A stretch of DNA of 64,000 bases. It comes from Setophaga petechia (Eukaryota > Chordata > Aves > Passeriformes > Parulidae). The DNA is taken from NCBI GenBank assembly GCA_024362935.1, contig JANCRA010000032.1, positions 2,666,001 through 2,730,000 of the forward strand, read 5' to 3'. Under the pieces are notes generated by a model. That model saw only the letters and a list, made by a program, of their open reading frames with translations, was not told the DNA's origin and did not search any database. The position numbers and the translations under genes are program-made. Shown piece after piece: positions 14,201-26,200 of the stretch. The first letter of the stretch is position 1. Every line of letters starts with the position of its first letter.

Positions 14201-17200
14201 CACTTGTCCCACAAAGGGCACTACACTTAATATGGGCTCTTGGATTTTGAATTGCCATGAAGCAGCTCTTAATGGGGACACTTAATAGCTTACTATTCCT
14301 GTTTTCCAATATGTGCTAGTGTATTTTATTTTTTGAGTGTCACTTTGAACATCCTTTAAACAATAACCTGAAATTCAAAAATCAGAGGTAAAAATATCTT
14401 ATTCTCTCTGCTGTTTCTTCCCTGCTGTCTTTTTTATAATCTTTTCAGCAAGGGAAAATAAGGGAGTACCATCACTGAAGGCAGAGCCATCAGCTTGTGC
14501 TCACCAGGCAGACACAACAGTGCTGCCTCGTGCTCCCCACAGGTAAGATCATTCTTTGCAAGTGAAGGTAACCTCATTAAGTTTTGGGAGTCTTACCAGG
14601 CACTTTACAAGCAGATGACTGTTTCTCCAAGTCTCTGTCTTCATTTCTGGATTCAGGAGAGTGAATAGCTTTGTCCTGCTTCTCCTTGCTTGCAGTAGTG
14701 TTTGGAATGGTTATGCTTTGCAACACTGGCTTTTTAGGCAACGGTGGTTTGCAACTAAGCTGCTCAGAGGACTTTGCTTTGGGTTTGATCTTCTCATTTA
14801 AAGAATCACCACTATTTGTATTGGCTGTTTTTCTGATCTCTGCCTTATCACCTCTTAGAAAAGAAGGCAATCCCTCATTTTCTAAATTAAATTCTGCACT
14901 GTATCTTTTAATCTCTTTTGATTCTGGTGGTGAGTTGTCTTCATATTTTGAGGACAGTGAGGTGGATCTAAGTTTCACTTGAAAAGGACTTTTATCCTTA
15001 AAACTTGGCTGATTCTGAGATACCACTGAAGAATTGTTTGGCATTGGTACTTCATCAACAGCTGGGGAAATATAACCAGCCAAACTTTCTGTAGATTGGC
15101 CTGTGTTCTCAGAGTAGGATTCTGGCAGCAAAGTCTCCTTTTTGCTGCTACTTTTTTCCTTGTCCAGATCTGTTCCCTTCTGGAAGTCATCTTGCCACTT
15201 CTCATTTCTTGAGGAGACCTTTGCTTTGGACAGGAAGAATCCAGTATTTAATGAGCTTTCCAGCTCTGATCTTTCTGGGAAATACAGGCTTCTGGTGCTT
15301 GGTCTCTCCCGTGCAGAGGAAACAGAAAACTTTTTGAAGGCATTGAGTTCATTAACTGCTTTTTCAGCTTTCTTCCCCAACTGTTCCTCCTTGTTCTCCT
15401 TCTCAGAAGCAGCTGCCTCCTGTGCAGTCTTCATTTTCTCTAGAGAGCAGAAAGTAGACGATCCCATCTGCATTGAGGAAGCAGGATGTGAAACATGCAA
15501 TGAGTCTGTGGGCTGGGAAGAACCCATGAAGCACTCCTTGCTGGACTCTGACAATAGAGTAAACTCTTTGTCTGTCCCTTCATTACAGGGCATTTCCACA
15601 TGTACCTGATCATCCTTCTGCTTATTTTCTTCTGACCTTCCCAAGCAAACAATACTATTCTTACTAATTGAAATATTTTCTTCAGAAGGTAATTTATTTA
15701 ATGGAAACACAGTAGGAAGCTCCTTATTTTCTTGATTTACAATATTGATTGACCCATTCCCAGACAACAGAACCAGTGTTTCTGAGGAATCTTCTTGCTT
15801 TTCTACTCCTCTGTCTGAACTGGAATAGGAAGAAGTTGCAGAGTCTTTGCCTTCTGATGGCAATGAGGACTCAGACTCCTCACAGGGAATTTCCAGTGCT
15901 GGTTGGCAGTCCTCTGGCTGATTCTCTGGTAGCAGGGTTTCCTGTCCATCAGCAGGCTCGGAAGCAGGCTGAGTCACCACTGGTCTCAGAGCAGGGGGGA
16001 GATCCTCAGGCAGTTTGGGCTTTGGCCAGAAAGCCACATCCTGCGTTGCAGCTGTGCTGCATGGCAGTTCTTGAATGCTGGGCTTGAATACAGCATCATC
16101 CTCTTCTTCTTCCTCTGGGGTACAGCTCAAATCAGTCAGAGATTCAGACTGGGTCCTCTGTAAAAAAGAAATACAGAAAGCCCTGTCACCATGTACAGCT
16201 TCACTTTTTTTCTTATTCATCATTACATTTACAGCTGAGATCTTAGAGGAAGGCAATACTTGCTTCCAGTGCTGAGCTTTCAGTTTTATTAACGTCCAGT
16301 CTGGATGCTTTTTTAATTAAGCAGATCCTGGAATAATGCATTTAACCAATATAAAAGCAATGTGTGACATTTCCTTCTGCACAGCTAGTGCTTTCATGTC
16401 CTTGTAGATGGGAAGTCCATCAGAACAATGGCCATTGGACTGTCCTTGGCAATTGATTCTCCAGAGCATACTGCCTGTGTTGTGCTGCTCTTGGGCAAAA
16501 AGCAGCACTTGAAAGAGAAAAATCTGTCGCTGTATTTTGCTACTCCATACTAGCATTGAAAATAAAACAACCCATTCTTCATTAAGCATGACTCTGAAGA
16601 GGAAAGGGTACATAGAAGCAAGAGCAAAAGCCTAACAAATCCATCCTGTTATGACACTCCACTCCAGCTGAGCATCTGCCCCACATGGCAGTCTTGTTTC
16701 TAATCCCACTGTCATACAGCATTACAGCCTTGCTTCCTTTGTGTAAAAGTTTTCTTTTTCTTTGAAGAGTTAAACTACTTGATAAAAGTTTATAAATTCA
16801 TATTTAGTTTAAAAGTTAACAAATTCATATGTAGTTATCTGTGAAGTCTTGTGATTGAACTTAATGTGAGGACTGGCTAAGTACACAGGATTATTTGAAA
16901 GTACAGGAGTGAGCTGCTGAATATGCCTTTTCATATGGTGCCTGCATTAGCTCACTGTTTCCCCACAGTTTGTTGGGTAAATATATACTTTGGATGCAGG
17001 CCCTAACTCTAAGAACACAAAACCTGCACTTTAAAGATATTTTAGGGTGCTTACGACTTCTCGTTCTGTAAATGCAATAGCAAAAAAACCCCCAGTTGCA
17101 ATGCCACCTGCATCCACAATCCATATACAGAAGAACATAAAAGCACAAGATATCAGTTAGCCAGAAGCAAGGAGCACAGGCAGAGTTGGGCAAGAAAATA

Positions 17201-20200
17201 TGAAAAATTGTTTTATCAAAACATGTGAGCACTCTCTGTGGGAGTCCAGAAGGGCTCAGTCAGCTGGCAGTTATAGGCAGTCTGGACAAAGCAACCATAT
17301 TTTAGTAACAAAGTTAGAATGGAAAAGAAGGATTGATTGCTGCATTATTGCTTTATGTGTTTTTCTAAATAACTGGCCTCATCATTGTGCTGCTCACAGT
17401 GGTGCTCTACCAAGCTGGAAGGTCACTCATAGATTTGGGAAAACACAGAATATCAGCTAGTAATATTTTGAGACAGGGGAAGTAAGCATGGTAGTATTTC
17501 TGGTAGTAAGCATGCCAAATTAATGGTTTTACTGTATTTAAAACATTGGAAAAAACCCATGAACAATAAAGTATAAATACTGTAGTAAAAGTTGAAAGCT
17601 TCAGTGCTAAAAGAGAGGAAGGAAAGAAAGCAAGAAATAAAACTAAGCTATGCCCTTCACAAAATATGACAAGGGATCAGATAAACGGTGTTTAGGATGG
17701 TTTAGAAAAAAGATGTGGTTTTAAAAAAATATTATACACTTTTTAATAGCCTTTTTAAAAATAGTATGCACTTTCATTTATCATATCTGAGTTTGAAGTA
17801 AAAAGTCCAGTAAGAACTTTCTGGGTTTTTGTCAAAAGTGACACTGTTTATTTTCACATATACCTGAGAAAATTTTCTCATTCTACTGGATCTCTGGTTC
17901 CGGGGTTTTATTGAAAGTTTATGCTTAGCAGCAGAATTATCCAAGAAAGCAGAAAGCTCAGGTGGAGTGTCAAAATTGGCTGTAGGGGAGATGGTACTGT
18001 CAGATGTCCGGGGAGACCCAGCTTTGCTGCTTCCATGCCTAAAGAACAGCTGACCGTCTGTAGAGTGAGATCTAGAAGAACCCAATGTAATCTGAAAAAA
18101 CAAAAATCCCCAAATGGAGAATCAAACAAAGAAACAAAGACACAAAAATAACAATTATACTAGTAAGTAGCCATATTTATTACCATTTGAAGTTTGCCTC
18201 TTTTTCTTCTTGACTTTTCTTTAAAATATATTGCATTTCCTAATGTTGCGTGTGATGTACTGGTGTTAGCAATTCTGTATTTTTAGCTGCTAGAATATTA
18301 TGATATACTGTTCAGGGGGAAGGAGCAAATCCCATCTAACTGGAAGATCTAAAGCACACAAATACATGGCCAGCATATTTTAGAAGACAGATTTATGAAG
18401 AGTACTCAGTTACAGAACCTAAAGGGACATTTCTTCTCTGGATCTGTCCTCTAGCATCTTTATCTATGCTCCTATCCACAATTGTTTTGTGGTGAGCATC
18501 TTTAGCATCCTATATGTCAACAGGTCCCTTCTAACTCTACAATACCCTTCCAAAGAAAAAAAATTAAGAATTCATGGCATTGACACTTAAGTCAGCTTGT
18601 GTTTTTACCTCATGTATTTATATCTGCATTTACTGGAAATGTAAAGTTTTGTTAGTAAACTGTTCTGGGGAAGGAAGCAATGGATAATTCCTACTGGCAG
18701 CCAATAGCCCATCCAGAAACAACTCCTGAATGCTGCAAGGGGTGTCACACTTTCACAAAGCTGGAATTCAGCTTGCCTGTGAGCTTCACCAAAAACTACC
18801 CTAGCTCCAGGGATGATGCAACAAGAACACTGGAAAATTTATTTAATATAAACTCTAAAAAGGGTTCCTCCTTCCTCTCAGATTCAGTTTGGCAAATAGG
18901 CAAAATGGCACTTCCAAACTATCTGTCACAGCATTAACATCACCTCTGGCAACTCATTACAGCGCTCCCTTTGTAGGCTTGAAATTCTGGTTCTCTTTGG
19001 AGATTTCCTCCTTTGTCACACTTTCTTTTCTGGGCATTCTTCTTTCTTCTTCTTTCTTTTTTTTCAGGAAGTGGTATTTTACTAAGGAAGTTGGATGGGA
19101 GAAGGGCAGGGCAGGTTGGTGTTCATTTTATTTTGGAAGAGAAAAAGCATCAGCAATGTCTGCAAGTAGAATTCTGCAATATGCACTGCAGCCCAAAGAA
19201 ACTGTAGTGTAGTGAGGGCCTGCTACAGCTTGCTCAATGGCCAGGGGAAAACTCCCATTGATTTTAGCAGAGGCTGGATCCACACCTTCTAATCATACTT
19301 TCTACTTAAGAAAAAGAAGGTAGTTCAGACATGCTGAATAATGGATAATGGATGCTCTCATTAATTTTAACTCTACAATATCTGCAGTCTAGTAGTCAGA
19401 CATGACTAATGTACAACAAACGATAGGTGGCTGCATTATACATTAGTAGCTAACAGTGAATACATTGACATTTCAGCTCCATGATAAAAACACAGCACAT
19501 GTTCTCTTTCAAAGACATCATTATTTGCCTGCCTTTCTTCTGGCTCCTGCTTTTCCTCGAGAACTTTGCATGTCTTCTCCTTGGCAGTACTCAGTGTTGG
19601 CTATCACACTGGAAAATCCAAAATCTGGTTTCTTGCTTAAATTTCAGCAGCCTTAGTGAATGCCAGCTCTGAGCCGGCTGCAGAAGTTGTTTGTCCCGTG
19701 AAGTTTGACAAAGCCTGCTGGAGAAGGAAAGAGGTAGCAGACCCCTTTCTCCAGATGTCATGTGCACATGGCTCAGTCATCCTTCAGCTGGTTCATGCTG
19801 GATGGCACAAGGTGGGGGGCCAGGAGGAAACCCCATCTCTAAAGTCCAGACAGGAGAGTTGTGATTCCTTTCTTCAATCCAGAAAAGCTGCCAAGACACA
19901 GCAAGGTGTCACTGCTGCCCAAAACCTCAGGACTGGGTTGTGCAAAATTCCTCAGTCCTGTGAACTGGTCTCCTCTGACTTCCAGAAGCAGGGCTAATTT
20001 CTCTGAAATGTCAGGTAGTAGATCCTGTGGTTTGAGAGGAAAGCCTTTAGATGGAGCTGCATTCTGGCTGCACTCTCAAACTGGCATGAGTTGAAGAGAA
20101 CTCTGAGCTAAATGATAGGGCATGTGGAAAAAGCTAAACAGCTGTGTAGTCATCACCACGACTCAGGAGTCAGCAAGTGAGTCAGAAAGTAATGTTACTG

Positions 20201-23200
20201 GATCAACAGGGAGACATAAATCCTCTTTCAGCAAACATGCATCTGGACTGGGCACAATTACAGTGAGCCCATAACAGCTTTCAAGAAATACTTCCTTCAT
20301 GAGTTCTGTTGTTTTTGTTTTAAGAATAATAATACTGCACTGCATATAAGCAGTTTTTTCAAGCAGCTTCATGTGGAATCTAAGAAGGCCAGAAATCTTT
20401 GCTGAGCCCTGCTGCAGCTGGTCCTGAAATACATTTTGCATAATTACCAAGAAATGGTCAGCTCAGGACTAGTTTCTCTATTTCATTTCTGCAATTTCCT
20501 TCCACCCCTCCTCCTATTCCTAGAAAATGCTCTTCCCTTTACCCCCTGTGTTCTTTCCACCAGGACTCCAGCTGCGGGCAGCTAAAAGGGACTCTTCAGA
20601 GATTTGCAAAACAGCCCTTTAATCAGCCAGAAGGACTGGCTTCTGATTGAAGAAAGCCAACCATGCGCCTATACTTGAGCTCTGAAAAACACCACTTCAG
20701 CAAAATTCACAGCCAGAATCTGACTGAAGGCTGAACTCAGACTCCTGAGCAGCAATGTCAGCCACTGTCATCAGGCAAACACTTTCTGTGTCAGTGTGAG
20801 GTAACTTTGTACTTAAAGCAGGGTCTGGGCAGATTTCAGAGGATCTAGAGCTGCTCCTATCTCTTCAATGAGCATTCTCCCTTATCCTGTGCATGTAACC
20901 CAAGCAGCCTTTACTACAATTTCCCATCTTTGAAAAAAATGGACACTGCTTCAGTGTCTAAATCTGGTTGGTTGTGCTTGGAGATTAAATCATGCCTATA
21001 AAGTTTGCTAAAGGATATGAGCTTTTCTAGAGACATTAATTATTATCAATGGGATAATAATGGGATGATTTTGCATCAGAATTATGTTGATAAATAATCA
21101 TAGTATTTCATGTTAGGCAGACAGACATTAAAACAGCAAACAGACAGGCAGGCAATTACAGGCATACAAAGATTTTTTGCAGCAGAAAGGCAACAAGATA
21201 ATATTTTTTTAATATTTCTTTTAAAAACCGCTATGGGTAATTACTTGTCCCTTAATACATTTGGCAGAAGTTACCTGTTCTTCTTCTTCACTGCCTGTTC
21301 CAGCTAAACTCAAAGAGCTAAGGTGCTTGTGAGAGTCAGAGAACTGTGGGATGGAATGAGGAAGAGATTCAGTAAAAGATGACAAACAAGGTGGATATAA
21401 TCGCAGAAATCATCTACACGAAGTGCACAAAGGTACTGACAATGTAAGTTGTTTTTCTCTATAGTCTTAAGGATTAGCAAGGACACTGCAAACATAAAGT
21501 GTAAGACATGCAGATAAAGAATGAAATAATGTCTAACAAAACTATCATTTAAAAAAATCAGATTATTTTATGTTTCTTTTTCCAATGACAACCTAAAAGA
21601 ACATTAGAGAGTTCTCTTATCAACACACTCAAGGGGGAAAACAGATTTTTCAGCCTTATTTTTTTATGCCTGGAAGCTCTTTGTAGTCTCTATAAAAAGC
21701 ACAACATTCCCATGCGTGTACTCAATCACATACTCTTCCTCCGAGTTCTGCATTTTCTGGTGTGATATTTATGTTTTAATAGGAATACAGATTCTAAGTA
21801 GCTGTTTACAGAGAGAGAGTGTTTTCCCAATTTGAGTAAGGTATTTCTGAATTGCTCAGAGGTAAAATAGGGATATGTAAAACCAAATACTTTATTCTAC
21901 CATCCACATAAAGGTGAGACAAGTCATTAAACACCCATTTTTGCCAACACTTGAACTACTCACTCTCGTTCTCATGCCTGAGCTTAGGCTTTCATGAAGC
22001 AAAGACATTTCTGGAGGGCTCCTGGGTAATCCATCATCTTCAGAACTGGTCCCAGCATCCTCTGTTCTCTTTGCATGAAGTCCAAATGGAGGCGGAGGTC
22101 CCAATTTCATGGTAGGCTGGAGTTTCAGCTTCAGTGTGGCATAAAATACATTAGCTTATGATAGTGATGGAGGTTTCCCCAGAACATTTGTTAGCTGAGG
22201 TCAATGAGTTACCATTATTTTAACTTCACAACTGAATGATCCAGGGCACAGGACATCTGACTTGACACTTTCTCTTAGGGAGCCAAAAACTACCCGTTTT
22301 TCAGCTATCATTTATGTAGAACCAAGACGAGATACTGCTGTCTAATTAGCAAATGCAACATTTGATGTAAACTGCAGCCAGATATTACTTACTAATCAAA
22401 CATTCAACTACAGATACTATAAAAAAAAAAAATCAAGCCTGGAAAGACATTCCATCTATTGCATTTGAAAAAAAAACTATATTGTCTAAATTACCTGTAA
22501 ATCTCTAATCCGATCAGAAATGTTTTCTTGAGAAAACACTCTTACTGGCCTTGCAGGCTCTTGCCCAGTCTCAAGGATGAAAATGCTATCATGTGACAAA
22601 GCTCTGCTTCCCATAATGCCTTTATGAGTCCTAGAATAATATAAAAAATGAGTGAAAACATGCAAACTTTTTGCCATTTCTCTTAACTCAAGGAGTCTAT
22701 TGAAGGTGGAATGGGATGCAGGAATGCACAACATCACAAACAAGATTCCAGACTTCCCCATGAATACAGCCATTCAGGGTAATCTAAGTAACACCTTTAA
22801 AAACAACAAAAAAAGTATAAATGCTGTTATCTGCCATGTTAACAAACTGAATCAAGGTTAAAGACAGTTTAACCCCTGAAGACAAGTTATGTCTTATGAA
22901 AAAAGCTACTGGCCCTTGGGTGGAAGCCAGCAGCTGGGTGGTGGCACAGTGCCACAGGCAAGCCCAGGTGCAAAATGGACTTCACATAAATGAGTCTGTA
23001 CTGAGACTTCTAACTAATGTAAGACCATGTCTTGCAAATGAGTGACCATAGAAAGAATAAGTACCTTTTACTATCTAAATGTGGTACAGCATTTAATATA
23101 TCTCTGCCAACAGATCATTAGCAAAAACATTTCAGGCAATGTAGTCCTTACATGGAATCCTTTGCATAAATCCTTAAAAGGTGCTGTGCTCTATATCAGG

Positions 23201-26200
23201 GTCCTTCAGAATTTCTCTTATGAGACTGTGGGACATATTTTTTCATTGACAATCTTTGTGGCCTTGTTGGGGGAAGTAGGAGATGCTTTGTGGGCAGTTT
23301 CTCTCATATTCTGTTTCCTACTTCTGATGCATGTGTTATGTAACTTCTTTAGCAAATGGTGCATGTGGGGTATGAGCACCATGCTCCTTTGTGGGAATGG
23401 TAGAGGAGGCCCACAGAGACAGCTAGCTGCTAGGAGGTTCCTTGCGCTCATTTTCCTCAGCTTAGCTTGTACCCTGACCGAGAAGGGATAAGAAATGTGT
23501 GCACACAGCATTTTTTAAGAGTACCTTTTTCTAATTTTTTTAATCAGGGAGCTATGAAATGGTAAATGAGTGCAGAATAGATAATTGTTTAGGTTTATGT
23601 AACTACCAACTGAATTGAGCAGAAAAGAAAAAAGAACTGTATTTCTGGATCCTAGATACTGTCATAGGAACCTTGAAGACAAACATAAACAATCATGGCA
23701 GACTAACATTTTCCCCATAGTGGCTGCTATAAATATGTTTGATAAAACAATAGCAGGAAAGAGTTGGTCTACATTCTTGCTGCAGAAGGAAGGAAAGCCT
23801 GCTACGTCTGCTTAATGCATTAGAGACATTAGAAGAACAACTAATCTGAGTGCAAATGCGATCTCTGCAAAACATCCAAGGTCGGACAGATCCATGGCAA
23901 TTTGCAGAGTAGGTGCCAGCCAGGGCTGCAGTGGTGCCCCCTGCACCAGCACTCAACAAGGGTGAGTGTCACTCACAGGCAGTGTCACCACATGGGCACA
24001 TTTATCCCAGCATTCCATCCTCATTTCCTCTTTCTAGCAGGTGCATCCCTCCCAGATACATAATGGAAGTACCCTGCATGTCTTCTCAGATTAAGAGTGT
24101 TCAAATTAATTTTCCTTCCTTTCAAATAATTTCCTGGTCTTTGTCTGTCTACATAAATATTAAGAAACAATCATGTACAAATGCTTCAGGTTACAGCACA
24201 GGGATATGGCCAGAACAGCCAGAGACAACACCCACCCAGACATGACCTTGTTAAGGCACACATGGGGGAAAGAAAATCTCACCATCCACATCTCACAGGA
24301 CTTAATAAGTTGTCAAACAACAGAACTTCACACCACCTGGTGCTGCCAGCCCAGAACTCCGAGGGCTTCAAGCTGAACTAACTAATATCACTACTGCCAA
24401 TGCCATGAAAGCAAAAAGAAAAAAACAAAACCAAACCATCAAAGAGAGAGAAAAAAACCCAGATTGTTAATAATTTCTTTTGGTTGTTTGGCGCTGCCTG
24501 GTGGCCACATCGAATAATGTCGTTTTAAATGGCCGGGATGGTTTCCTTTCCCATTCCTGGGTGCAGCACCACCCCTTGCTTGAGGACCAGGAGGATTGTT
24601 CTGAGGGGCACAACATCCACCAAGGCAAAGGTTTGCTCTTTGCTTATCGAAGGGGCTCTTCAGTCCACCTGTCTGTCCAGAGACATATCTGAATGTTCGG
24701 ACCGGGCTTCTCATGGTCACTTTTCATAGTGGGTAACATGGAGACAGGGTTTTCAGAGGCAAAGAGGTACGCAGGATGGGACTCATCTGGTCTAACTTCA
24801 GACATCAAATTGCAGCTATTTACAATGGAGGTGGCTATCCCAGGCTCCTGTTTACATTCAGTGGGAAGATATAGGCACTTCCAGAGCCTATTTCATGCAT
24901 AAGGATGATACAACCTTTGTTAGTAATGCTGACTTTTCTCTGATTATAGAAGGCAGCTAGTAACTAACTATCCCTGTCTATGGCAGAGAGGCTGGAACTG
25001 GATGATCCCTAAAGACCCTTCCAACTCATACCATTCTGTGGATCTGTGGTAGAACTCTAATGCAGACATTTTTACTTTGGTCAGATGAATCCCATGTATA
25101 CAGAGGAAAAGAAGGCTTCAGAGCCTCTGGATCCTGCTGATTTCAGTTGCAGTCATCCCATTACTCCTTCCTTGCTTTCAAACCCTGGCATAAATGGTTA
25201 GTCATCTAACCTTCTCTAACAATCCTTAGCAGTTACATTTTAGGGGCATAAGGTTTATATCCTGGTAGGATATAAACCGATTATCTAATTCATTTTTGAA
25301 GATGGGAATTAGATTCTTTTGAAATTATAACCCAAGGCTTATTTATGATTGAAAGAAAGCTTTTTTCATTAATATTTCTTGCTACACCTCACTCAATTCC
25401 CTTCTGATTTGCCTTGCATCAACCATTTTAATTTGTACGTTCCTGGGAAAAGCAACTATTTGAAAATACAGCATTATGAACAAGGGGAGGAGGCAATTTT
25501 GGGGGGTCTTTAATCTACAGACATTGTAGCAATTTTGTGTTTGTTTACCAAACAGAGCCCAAAGACTTACTCGAGTTCATCTTCAGAATCATAGCTGGGG
25601 CGCGTGTCACGTGAGGCCGCGACATCATTTGTTGACTGGCACAGCTTCAGACTGCTGCTCACAGAAGATGACGTCTCTTTCCTTTTCTTTTTACCAAAAA
25701 ACTTTTTGAAAGATTTGAACTTTGATTTTTTCTTTCCTAAGTGAAGAAACATAAAGAAGATGCAACCAGCAGCATGTGCAAATTTTTGAACAATTACATT
25801 TCTTTATAATTTTTTGCATAAGTGGATTTTTCCTGGAAAATGTAACACAGTCCACTGTTGCATTAATGTCTTTCAAGACTGTACTGATAGTATGAAATTA
25901 CTGTTATCTTGGAGAATGGATTACAATGTTTATGAGACATAAGAAATAACCAATGGTGTAGAATCATTCCTAATAGAGTTTCTACTTGCCTCTTGAGGTA
26001 ATTAAAGTGTGAAGTAGAACTTTTGTCTATACTGCCTGGGATATGGAAAAGAAATTATTACTTGGAAACCCAATGCCTTTGTTCAGGAAGCTAAATAGTG
26101 ATGATAAGAGCAATGCTACCAAAACCAATTTAAATGTAGAAAAGGCAAACATAGGTGAATGCACAGTGCTGGGAGGCTAATGCTGTTAAAATGTTTGGTT

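Larger units (their letters stand above)
5039..14596 (-). other. Intron 7 of the CRACDL-like gene (9.6 kb)
   Basis: The largest intron inside the coding span. It contains a 70-bp-period tandem duplication (5481-5617), an old CR1 copy interrupted by a T23 tract (about 7034-7590) and a TA/CA microsatellite near 13216. Several short open frames on both strands show no recognisable protein. A short unannotated exon could still be hidden here. Confidence 0.75.
22631..25570 (-). other. Intron 2 of the CRACDL-like gene
   Basis: A 2.9-kb intron. It contains a CR1 3' end fragment (24970-25048), a 12-bp perfect inverted repeat (25252-25278), and a segment at 24487-24780 with an unusual density of CpG dinucleotides and an open 93-codon frame on the minus strand. 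Confidence 0.75.

Noticed and set aside
18410..18560. Possible CR1-like 3' end (GTCCCTTCTAACTCTACAAT)
   Set aside because: Only a few words resemble CR1 and no terminal octamers follow, so the match is too short and diverged to call.
24480..24692. Plus-strand frame with a CxEGH..GKG pattern vaguely like a P2X receptor ectodomain
   Set aside because: The similarity is restricted to a few residues, the expected cysteine pattern is missing and a stop follows; not supportable.
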